64,000 nt of DNA. It comes from a virus. The stretch lies in the IMG/VR virus record IMGVR_UViG_3300012271_000008, positions 1 to 64,000 of that record; one strand, 5' to 3'. Shown here in pieces: positions 1-12,000 of the stretch (positions are counted from its first letter, which is position 1; each line of letters opens with the position of its first letter). Both the position numbers and the translations under genes were made by a program. Under the pieces are notes generated by a model. It saw only the letters and a list, made by a program, of their open reading frames with translations, was not told where the DNA came from and did not search any database.

Positions 1-3000
1 AGGAATTTCATCTACTTCAACTGTAGTAGATTTATCAGCTTGACTTTCTTTTAATTCATCCCACTGATCTATAGTGAAAGCATAAGGACTCATAAGATAA
101 TTACCTATTCTGTTTACTTTAACATAAGAAGCTTTAGAACCTTTGTTTATTTTTTCTCTAGTAAATCCTTCTAATTGGTAATACTCTTGTGCAACTCTTA
201 TTACTCTAGGAAAAGTTAATCTATTATAACCAGTTTCCCAATTCATATCCAGATCAAATAATTTACTCTTAGCTAAAGATTCCATATTTTTTCCAATTTT
301 TTTATTTATTTCAGAGTTAAAATACAATCTTTCAATACCGTCTTTACCTTTGTAATAAGAAACTAAATTATTATTAAAAGGATCATTAACTGTTTGATAT
401 GTAGGAAGATTGTCTGCATCAAATCCTGATCTAACATATCCTTCTTCATTAGTAGCTCCTAATAATGATTTTAATTGATTGTTATTTAAAGTTCTAACAT
501 TTTTGTAATTAACAGTATTTCTTGAATAAGATTTAATAAAATCATCTCTAAGTTGTCCTAAATCCATTCCAAATAAAGCATCATATTTAGCAGGTGTTCC
601 TGAATTTAAAGCTTCTTTTATTTCTGGTAATAAATCTATTAAATTAGGTTTTAAATAACGTAAAGATATTAGTCTAATAAGACTGTTAGATTTAAATTTA
701 AAATTATCTTTTATAGCAACTTGCTTAAATATTAATTTAGCTAGTTTTTTTGCTTTAGGATTAGATGATTCATGTAATTCAGAAAAACCATCTAATAGCT
801 CTGTAGTATCATCCGCATCTTTTTTTGTATTAGTGTTCATTTCACCCCAAGTTAATAAAAGACCTGCAAAATCAGATTTATCTTTAAATTTGTAATTTCT
901 TTGTCTAAGTTGTTGTAATAATTTATTTTCTTGTAAAATTGTATCACCAGCTTTAGCTTCAGCTTTTAAGTCATTTAAAGTATCATAAAATTCTCTATTA
1001 AAAATATCATCGTTGAAATCATATTTAATTTTATTTTTACCTTTATGCATGTAAGCTTTTAATTGTATAAAACTACTAAACTCTCCCAATACTGTTTTAA
1101 AATCGTCTTCTTTAGTAAATCTATTTGATTTGTTATTTATTATTAAAGACTCTAATAAATCTTTACCTCCTATAGAATGGGATATTAAAAATTCTTTTAA
1201 TATATCTCTATCTAATTCTTTTAAGTTAAGTAAACTTCTTTCTATATTTTTATTTTTATTTATAATTGAAAACCAATTAGTAGCTGTCATAACTTTATCT
1301 AAGTTACTAACAACCTTATAACCAGAATTAAATCCAACTCCTAATTTTTTAGTACTATCAAGTATGCTTTGAACATTAGCAGTAGATTTTTTAACTCCTT
1401 TTACTAAAGATAATACTCTAGTAAAATGGAAAATTTCATTTGCAATTTTATCAGTATTTTTAAAGTATTCATAAGATTGTAAATTTATGTCTACCCATCT
1501 TTTTAATTCTGGGCTTATAAATCTTTTGTTTATTTCTATTGAGTCTTCTACTCTAGCATAATTGTCTTCTTGAAATTTTAAATTAGCTAATATATTTTCT
1601 TTATTTACTTTATATTTAATTTTAGAACCAAAAGCAATTTCTAAATCAGATTTACTAAAACCATTAGCTTTTGCTTTTTCCATTAAACCTTTTTTAATGT
1701 CTTCATCAGTAATATAACTTTTATTAGCTTTTATATCTTTCCAAATTTGTATAGAATCTTGCAAAAAGAAAGGTACTGCTTCATTTAAAGGAACTCCTGA
1801 AGAAAATACAGTAGCTATATGTGTAATTAAGTTTTTATTAATACCTAATTTTTCAGAATCAAGATGTTTTGCATTATCTGTAAATGCAGTTATAAAAGCA
1901 GAGATTAATTTATTTACTCTATGCTTTCCTGCCATATCAGTATTAAAAGATGAAAAACCTGGATATACTTCTAAAGGTTTTTCTACAACTTTTATAACAT
2001 CAATACCATCTACATCTTCAATTTCTTTTACTTTAGTAGTAAATTTAGAATCATTAGCTCTCATATATTGAAAAGCAATGTTAAATAAAGCCATAGGCCC
2101 TATACCTCCACTTCCTGCATAATTAGCTTTATGAGCTTGATATTGTGAAGCAGGGTCATGAGCACCACTAACATTATCTTTTAGTGTTATACCTTGTTCT
2201 TCTAAAAATTTATAAGTTTCTAGTATAGGCTCTCTTTCTGAAGTTTCTGTAGCGTGGTCATTAAAGGCTAATTCCATTTGAGCTTCTAATATATTATTAT
2301 CAAGTTCTTCTCTAGTTAAACTAGTTCCGTAATTATCACCTTTTCTTACTGCAATAAATTTATCAAAATAATCACTTTCTTTAAACATTGGTATAGTTAA
2401 AATACCTAAATCAGCATAAACTGAATCTATAGCTGCTTCTATTTTACCATTTTTTAAAGCCATTTCTTTTATGTATTCATCAAATTCATCTACTTCTAAA
2501 GTATTTGATTGAATATTCATTAAATGTCTAAAGTCTTCACTAATATTTCTAACAGCTTCTCTAACTTTACTTTTAACAAGTTTACTTTCAGTAATTTCAG
2601 TCATAGCAGCTTGCATAGCTAACTCTTCACTTTTTATATTTTTATAGTCTCCAAATTTACCTTTATTAGTAAAATTAAATAATTTAGCAAACAAACTATC
2701 AACGTCAAAATCCGATCCAGATATTTCATTAATTTCTGAAGGTATTATAATAGTACTGCCATAAGCACCATCTATCATGTCAACTATTTTTAGTTTAACT
2801 ATAGAAGAATTATCTTGAGTAGGTATTCTAAATCCAAGTTGCATAGCTAAATATTCTGGAATAAATCCATTATTTTCTTTAATTTCTTCTAAATGGTCTT
2901 TAAAAGCATATTTAGATACTATTACTTCAGCTATACCTGTTTTTTTATCATACTTTAATCTTCTAACTGAAGAATGAGTATTGTTAGAATCTGTAGGTAT

Positions 3001-6000
3001 TACATTGTCATTTTTATCAACTTTTACTCTGTAACCAGCATTTGCTGTTAATGTATATTTTCTACCAGCAGATTTAAATTTAAATGAATGCTTACTTACA
3101 TAAGATAAAAACATAGATTCAAATTTAGAAACTACTGCTGTAAAGTTATTATCATATAAAGGTTGTCCTTTAGGATCTAATTCAAATAATTGAGCCATAT
3201 AAGGATCTTCTAAAGAAGAAGCTATATTTGCTTTAAATTCTTTATATAATTCTTTATATCTAGGAACAATGTCTTTTTTATTAGGCATATCTTCAAAAAT
3301 AGTACCTTTTAATATATCAAAACCTTCTTTACTTCTTTCAGCTAAATAAGATTTATATTTAGAAACTAAAGCTTGTTTTTCATCAGATTGCTCTGACCAT
3401 ATAATATTTAATAATTGAGTACCATCAACAATTTCTTCTTTAAAACCATCAGTATTAACTTGTTCTCTAAGAATTCTATTAGACATTTTAATAGGTGATA
3501 ATTTTTCACCTTTTGCGTAATCTGCAGAATTAATAATTGCAGTTTTCATAGCAGATTCATAAGTAACTAAATGAACATTGTTAAGTTCCATGTCATTTAA
3601 CATATTATGCATTTCTATTCTATGAGGTAAAGGCTTGTATAAAGCATGTAATTGAGTAAATAAATAATCTAATATTTCTTCATTTTCTCCTGATATTTCA
3701 ATTTCTTTTATATCTCTTAATAAATTTACAGCTTCTTGTCTGTCTTTAAAAGCAAGCTTAGAAACATCTGCTCTACTAATAGTACTTATAGATGTTTTTA
3801 AATAACTTTGTGCATCTCTTCCAACAATTTTTAATGAATTAAATAAAGCATTATGCTTTTTCATAACATTTAATTCTTTTAAATTAAGTTCTATACCTAA
3901 TCTAGCTTTATCTAATAAACCTATTCCATCTTTTGTGTAAGATCTTTCTAATTCATTTCTAAACTTACCTATACCCCTTAAATATGTGTTTATACGCCAC
4001 CCTGGAGTACTCCAAGTTTGCCCATCTCCTGCTTCATCTATTAAACCTTTTTCTTTACCATTTTCATCTTTAGAATAATTAATTCCAGGAATACTGTAAT
4101 CTTTAATAGTTGCTATATTAGTATGTCCAGATCCTAAAGATTGTCCATAAGCTACTTTACCACCATTTCTTTTTATAATGTCTAATATAGAATTATGACC
4201 TACCATGTCTGAACCATTCATTAAATCAGATAAAGAATGACTATTTATAAAAGTATTTAAAACAAATTTTCCAACTTCTTCTCTATTAACATTGTAAATA
4301 GGTTGTTTATTACTATCAACACCAGATTGACTTGCAAAAGATTCAGGTAATGAGTCAGTTGCTTGCTCTTTTTTAAGAACATTAACATAATTATTTATTT
4401 TTTTAGTAGCATCTGCAGCTAATTGTTTTTTAACTTCTTTTTCTAATTCTTCTGTAATAGTATCAGAATTTAATAAAGCTTTTTTCAAATCATCAGATAA
4501 GAAATTAAATTTAAAAAATTTGTTTTTTCTATCACTTTCTTCTCCTACATTAAATTTATTAATTTTATCAACTAAAGTATCATTTTTAATGATATTAAAT
4601 TCAGTTTGAAATAGTTTAAAATAATCCTTTAAAAAAACAGCATTTGGTTTACCTTTAAATAAATATTCTTTTACAGGTAAAGAAAAAATATAACTTGTAT
4701 TTTTATCTTCATTAACTTCTAAACTAAATTTAGAATAAGTTTTTTTATTTTTAGTAAAGAAAGAGTTTTCATAGTTATACATATTGAATAACATTCTTTC
4801 TATAGGAGTCATGTTTTTAAAATCTTTACCATTTTTAAAATCAGACTGAGTATTTACTGAACCATCTTCAGTAAAAGTAGCTTCTCTAATACCTCCAAGT
4901 ATTTCAGTTTCTTTATTAGCATTAAATATATCATCTAAATTTTCAGTTAAAAGAGGATTATTAGATATAGCTTCCATATACAGTTTAATAAAATCATCTG
5001 TATAAAAAATTTGATTATCTTCTAATACTGATTTTAAATCTTCCCAAGAAGCAACTCCTTCTTTAATATCTTTTAATAAAAACTTAAATTTAGGAGTTTT
5101 TAAAATTCTAAACATATCAGTATAAAAAGAATTACTTACTTTATCTGAAATATTATTACCTTCATTATTTCTAAAAGTAGTTTCTGATAGAGTAGAATCA
5201 AATATTGAATTTGCTGATGCTATAAATTTAAATCTAGTAACAGCTCCTGCACCTTGTCTAGCTACATCTTCATCAATATCATCACTTTGCAATGCAAAAG
5301 GATTATGATTAGCTTTATCATCTCTTAATATACTAAGAAGTCTGTCTGATAATAACCTAACTCCATCAACTTCTTGATCTAATGAATTTCCTGCACTTTC
5401 AAATGTTTCATAAAATTGAACTAAATCTTCTAATACTGCTAAATTAGTGTTACCAATATTTTTGTAATGTTCAATTAGTCCTGTTATGCTATTTTCTAAC
5501 ATTTCACCATTTATTTCTACAGTATTTTCACTAATAAGTGAATCTTTAATCATAGACCATTTAACATAATCTATGTGTAGTTTTAAACCTATTTTTTCTT
5601 CTAAGCTATCTCTTACAAATTTAGCGTTATTATCTAAATTAGCAACCCAAGTACCAATACCTTCATTTTTAGTTGCATTAGGTCCATAAACTTCCATTAC
5701 TTCTTTTTCTATAAAATCAGAAGCTTGATTAGGATCTACAGAGTTTCTAGCAATATTAAAATTAGCATTCCATTTAGAAACTTGATCTCTTGCAATATTT
5801 TTTCTATTAGAATTAAATATTCTATATGTTTTAGATTTAGGATCATATATCATACTTTGAAAATTAACTTTAGTTTTATCAAAATTAGAAACTAATTCTC
5901 TGTATAAAGTACTTCTGTCATAATTTAAAGAATTTTTTATATCAAAATCTTCTTCTATTCCTGCTTCTTTATGAATATCTATTATTACTTTGTCAAAAAA

Positions 6001-9000
6001 AGTTTTAATAGAAGGATTAGATTGTCCCATAAAATAAATTCTAGGTAATATATCTTTTTCAGCAACATCAGCTAAACCTCTAACAAGTGCATCATACACT
6101 CTGTCATGATTAACACTAACTTTCCACATATCATCTTTTAATTCCTCTTCAGTTAAATTTAAACCTAAGTAATCTTCTGATTGATGAACTGTCGTTAAAT
6201 ATGTTCTAATTCTTTTAGAAAGAGAACTTATCCCTGCATATTTACCTAAATCTGGATTAAAATCTCTTTCTGGAGTTTCATCATCATTATCTGTATTTTC
6301 TTCTTCAACTTCTTTAGTATTTACATTAAAGTTATAATTACCTATTCTAGAACTAATTTCATCTCTAATAAGTTTTTCATTAAGTTGTAAACCTTGGCCT
6401 CTCAATGAATTATACATTTTTTTAGATTTTGCAGTAGCTATACGTGGATTATTTATCCAATTAAGTTCTTCTTTAACTTCTTCTATAGCTTTAGTTATTT
6501 TAACTTTATAAGATTCTTCACTAGTATTATTTAAATATCTTTGATGTACTCTAGAAAAAATTATTTCACTATTTCTAGGAGTTAAAGTATTATTACCTGA
6601 AGTTTTTAACATACTAAATACAGGTTCTCCACTAACAATGCTAGTAGAAGTTCTGTCTTTTAATTTACCTTCATAAATAGCATCAAATACTTTAGATAAA
6701 GAACTATCTGTTACAAACCCTAACCAAGATTTAATTTTATTTATAAGTTTTTGTAACCAAGATAATTTAGTAGGTTTATATTCTGCAAATTTATCAGCTA
6801 ATTTTTCTTCTAACCATAATTCTGTAAGTTCTTTTTTACTATATTTATCGTATCTAGAAGTAACTTGTTTTAACTCATTTAAATCTTTAGAAGTAGGATC
6901 TCCAAATTCTTTTTGAGCTAATATTAACATTTGCTCTTTTTCTTCTTTAGTAAAAATAGTTCTAAATACTGCGTGAAAAGCCTCATGATACGCTGTACCT
7001 TTTGTTGCTTTGTTAGAATCTAAGTATATTATATTATTCATAAATACACCAAAAACTTCACCATTAGCTTGTAAATTTTTTAATACAGTATCTAGACTTT
7101 TTATTTTAATAGAAGAAGGTAAAATTTTACTTAATATTTTTTTAGCTTGAGCTATATTAACAGCTTCTCCTTCTAATTTTTTAGTAGAAAAAGCTAAATC
7201 ATCTGAATCTGGATCATCTTCGTTTTCTTTATTATTTATAGAATCTTCTACAATCTGTAAATCATTAAAAAACTGTGACATATTATAACTGTCATGTCCA
7301 AATTCTCTTTTAGCAATAGTAGTTAATGCTTCTAAATATTTAGGACCTAATGATTGTATATCACCTGCTAGTAACATTTCATGTTGTTCTGTACCTCCTA
7401 AAAGTTTTATAAATAATTTTAAACCTGCAGATAAGCTATTTGGAACATGTTCCCAAGTAGTTTTATTTAAATCACTACCGTATTCATTTAAATCTGGTTC
7501 TAAATTAGTAGGTTGTGGAGCAGGATTAGCTGGAGAATTTTCTTCTGGAGCAGGAGTTACAGGATCTTTAGAAGTAGGATTAAAATTTTCAGGAATATCT
7601 TCTGTCATTCTACTAGAAGGTTCTGTAACTATAGCTGCGTCAGTAGGACGTGCTGCTAGCTCTAAATTTTCTTTAGCAGTATTTACATCTTGAGGATATA
7701 TATTAGCAACAGACACGTTACCTGAAGGTACAGTGCCATTTTCTGTTATAATGTTAGCAACGTTTACAGTACCTGTTCTTTTGTCTTTTTGAGTTATAGA
7801 CCATTTAAGTCTAGTATTAATTTGTTCTTTTAAATTAGCAACTGTAAGATCAACTTTTTCTCCTTTTTTAGAGTCAGTAACTATTTGTATATTTGAAAAA
7901 TCTTCATTATAACTTAAACCTAAAAATAAACTATGATGTAAACTAGTTGATCCAGTTCCTTTTGCATTACCATATAAAGTTACTTTTTTACTCCAAGTTC
8001 CATCTTCATTTTTAGTTCTTAATAGAGGAACTGAAATATCTAAATTAACTTTAGTATTAGAATTTTCTCTAACTAAAGTAATTGTAAGAGGCATGTTGTA
8101 AATAGATTTTTTACTATTTTTATCTGTATTTTCGTTATTTTGTTTATCAGACCAATTACTAAATTTTTCAATATTTTCTGCAAAAGTAGTATTTAAAGTT
8201 TCATCATCTATGGTAGCATCATTTTCTGCAGGATAATCTAAACCTATTAACCCATAATTACTTGATCCATCTTTTTTGTTACCTCTAGGTACAAGTAAAA
8301 AATCACTATGATATAATTTAGAAGTGAATTTTGCTCCACCTTCCATCATAATTCTTTTAGCTTCTTGATACATAGCAGGATTAGATTGTCTACTTAATAC
8401 ATATTTATTACCTTCATGTAAAAATAAATAAGCACCTTTAGTCTTTCTAACATTACCTTCTTCATCTTCTGAACTAACAGAATATCCATTTCTATTATAA
8501 AGTAAATGTCCTTTTTTGTTTCCTAAATTTACTTGGGAATCAACAGAATCTTTTACAGAAGTTCTTCCTTCTCCTTTAGGTATGTATTCTAATTGTTTTA
8601 AATATAATTTAAAATCAACAACATCTTTCAAAGCTTCATAACCTATATAAGTACCAGATAAAGCTTCAGTTACTAATGCTTCATAATTATGCTTATAAAA
8701 ATTAAGTTGTTTTAATTCTTCTGGAGTAAAATCTTTATTAAGTTTTTTAATATCATTTAAATCACTAAAATCTAAAGGTCTACCATCAATTGTAAATTTA
8801 TTAGGAACAGACAATGCACCTATTAAAACACCTCCTATTTTTATTCTAAGTGCATATCTTTTACCATCTGTATGTAAATAACTTGAAGACACTTTAACAT
8901 CAGTGTCCATTAAACTTCCATCTTTATTTTTAGAAGGAGAATCTTCTACAGGAGCATCTTCCCATTCTTCTACAGAAAATTGAAGAACTTTTTTTATTTC

Positions 9001-12000
9001 ATCCCAACTTCTACCTTGAAGAACTTCTTCTACATTTATATCTTTACCATTTTCATCTTTATTAAAAAATCTAACAAAAGATTTTACAGAATTTAATACA
9101 CTAGTAAAACCATTATAAGATTTTTCTTTAGATTTATTTATTAAAGAACTTATTGAACTTTGTACATAATTTTCTAATTTATAAATAGTGTCTAATAATT
9201 CTTCATATTCTGCTTTAATTTCTTCAAAAGCAACTGTACCATCATCTTCATTTTTAATTTTATCTTTTAAACTATTTTTACTATTAGTTAAATATACTTT
9301 AAAATTATTAAATTGTGCTAAAGTTTTAGAAGTTTCGTTGTATGTATTTAAATTATCTATAATTGTTTTTATAAGTTTATTTTCACTTTTTGTTGTAAGA
9401 GTATTTGGTTTACTAACATCTTTATTGTCTAAATTAGCTTGTTCTTCTATTTTTTCTGTTATTTGTTGTATTTGCTCTTCAGTTAAAGTTTCACTAGATT
9501 GTACAATTTCTTTTAATTTGTTGTATAAATTAATTCTAGAATCTTTTATAGAAGCTTCTCTTACTTTATCTAATTCTTCTGTAAAAGCTTTAAAACCTTC
9601 TATTGATAATAGAGTTGACATATCTTCTACATAAGCTTCTCTTTGAGATGCCATTTTAGTCAAATCATTTAATTTGTTTTCAGTAGATTTAGCTCTAGTA
9701 GGTTTATCTACATATAAATTATTTACTTGATCTTGTAAAGCTGTAGTACTTTCTACTAATTCTTTAAAAGATTCAAAGTCTCTATCATATTTTTTACCTT
9801 TATTTGTAGTATTTTTTCTTTTAGTGTGTTCTTTTTTAAGAGCTCTGTAATATCTGCTTTTTTGTTTGTTAACTTTTTTTCTTAATACTTCAATTTCTGA
9901 CTGACTAGCATCAATACTTTCAGCATCTTTTAATTCTTCTTCAGATTCTTCAAGTTCTTTTTTATGACCTCTAAACCTATCTATAGCTTTTTTAGTCCAT
10001 CTTACACTATTATTTTCATTACGAATATCTAAAAGTGTTCTAGCATCTATATTTAAATCTTTAGAAATACTATCAGCTAACTCAACTTCTCTTTTATCTA
10101 AATCACTAACCATGTAATCATTATAAGCAACAGCTTCAATAAGTTCACTACTATTTAAAGTTCCAGCATCTGTTACAAAAGAATAATCTTGTATAGTCTT
10201 TTCAGCTTGTCTAATAGCTTCAACAGCTCTATTAGTATTATCTGTAGCAGTTTCTATAACTTCTTTTTTACGGGCATATAATTCCTCTTGAGTCATATTA
10301 CCTTCATATCCAAAAGTTTCTGCAAACTCTTCAATAGGCATATTTTCAACTTCTTCTACAGTGTCTCCAAGCATTTGATCTGATACACCAAGTTTGTATC
10401 TATTAGCAACCATATTATAAAACTCTTGAGATTCTGCATTTTTACCTCTATAAAAATCTTTTTTATTATGAGCTTCATGCATTTCTTTATTAGTTTCGTG
10501 AACTAAATTAGCTTGTTTTTGCATAAGAGCTAATTTACTCATACCAGGATCTGCATTTGCTAATTCTACTAATTTTTCAGCTTCAGCAATTTTATCATTT
10601 GTGTCAGTTACAGCTCCAACTAAAGATCCTTGCCACATTCCTTTAGCTCCACTTTTAAAATTAAAGGTAGGAGAACCTAAAGAACCTATTATCATACCTA
10701 TACCAACTTCTTTCCAAAATTCATTGTCAAATGAACTTCCATAAGTTTTATCAAATGCATCATTCATAGCTGAAACAACATCATAACTTGTTGCTACTCC
10801 TTCAGGACTATATGATTTAGATATGTATTCAAGACCAGTTCTTTTAACAAAACCTTGACCACCTTCCTCAAATAAACCTTCAGTTAAAGGTCTTTTAATA
10901 AGTTCTTTACTAAAATGTGAAGTTTTTTGTAACTTATTCCAATTATTATAAGCTAAATTATAAGCTCCTTCTCTGCCAGAAACTCTAGTAGGAGATAATA
11001 TGCTTGAATTTATTGAACCTGATTTAAATAATCCCTTACCAAATGTTTTAGGTAATGTAACAAAATTAGATAAACCAACTAAAGCAGTATTACCTGCAAA
11101 TACAAAATTAGCAGCACTATTAATTGAACTTTCTAAAGTATTATATAACTCAGGATTAGATTTTTTTAGTTGTTCTTTTGAATCAACACCTTCTAAACCT
11201 TTTAATCTTTCAGCCCAAGCTTCATCTTTAAATCCTCTAGCTTCAACACCTGCTTCATAACCTGCACCAGTGATAAGTCTTCTTGTAAATAAAGCAGTTT
11301 TATCTATTTTATTTGCAGCATTTATAGCTGATCTAGCAGAACTAATAGCACTTACTCCTGTTTTAGCTTTGTTAGCTTTGTTTAAAGAATTTATACCTCT
11401 AGCAGCTTTAGCCATTAATCTTGCAGTCATACCTGCTTGTAAAGCACCTGTAGCTCCAAATGTAGCTGCTGTAGCTGCTGTCATAGTTATTTCAGATAAT
11501 ACTGCAGATACTGTAAATGCCATACCTCCTAAAAAATCATCTGCCCAAAAATTAGCAGTACCCATATTTTTGTACCAAGCTCTATCTCTTTCTTGATTAG
11601 TACTAAAATTTTGAAACTTTTCTCTAGTAGCATCATCCCATGAATCTAATGTTTGAGTAAAATCATTATCAAAAAATTTATTAAAACTTCCATTTACAAT
11701 AGCAGAACCTGTACCATAAAATAAATTGGCTACATTACCTACTACTCCTGTACCTACTTGTTCAGTAAATTTAGCAATACCATTAGACCATTTTTCTCCT
11801 GTAGTTTGTTGTCTAGCTTGAAAATGTTCTAAATCATATCCTAAATCTCTAAATGAAGCTGAAGAAACTCTTCCTTTATACTCACCTGCAGCTATGCTAC
11901 CTGATAATGGTGCAGAACCTACATTTGCAGGTGTAGTTATTTCTGGAGTTACTCCTTCAGGTACTACTGTACCTCCTTGTTGTACAAAATCTTCTACTGT

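Noticed and set aside
9188-9634. 148-codon plus-strand frame opposite the giant gene
   Set aside because: It lies antisense within a continuous 4007-codon frame, and its Ser/Leu/Phe-rich product is what the complement of Lys/Glu/Asn codons yields.
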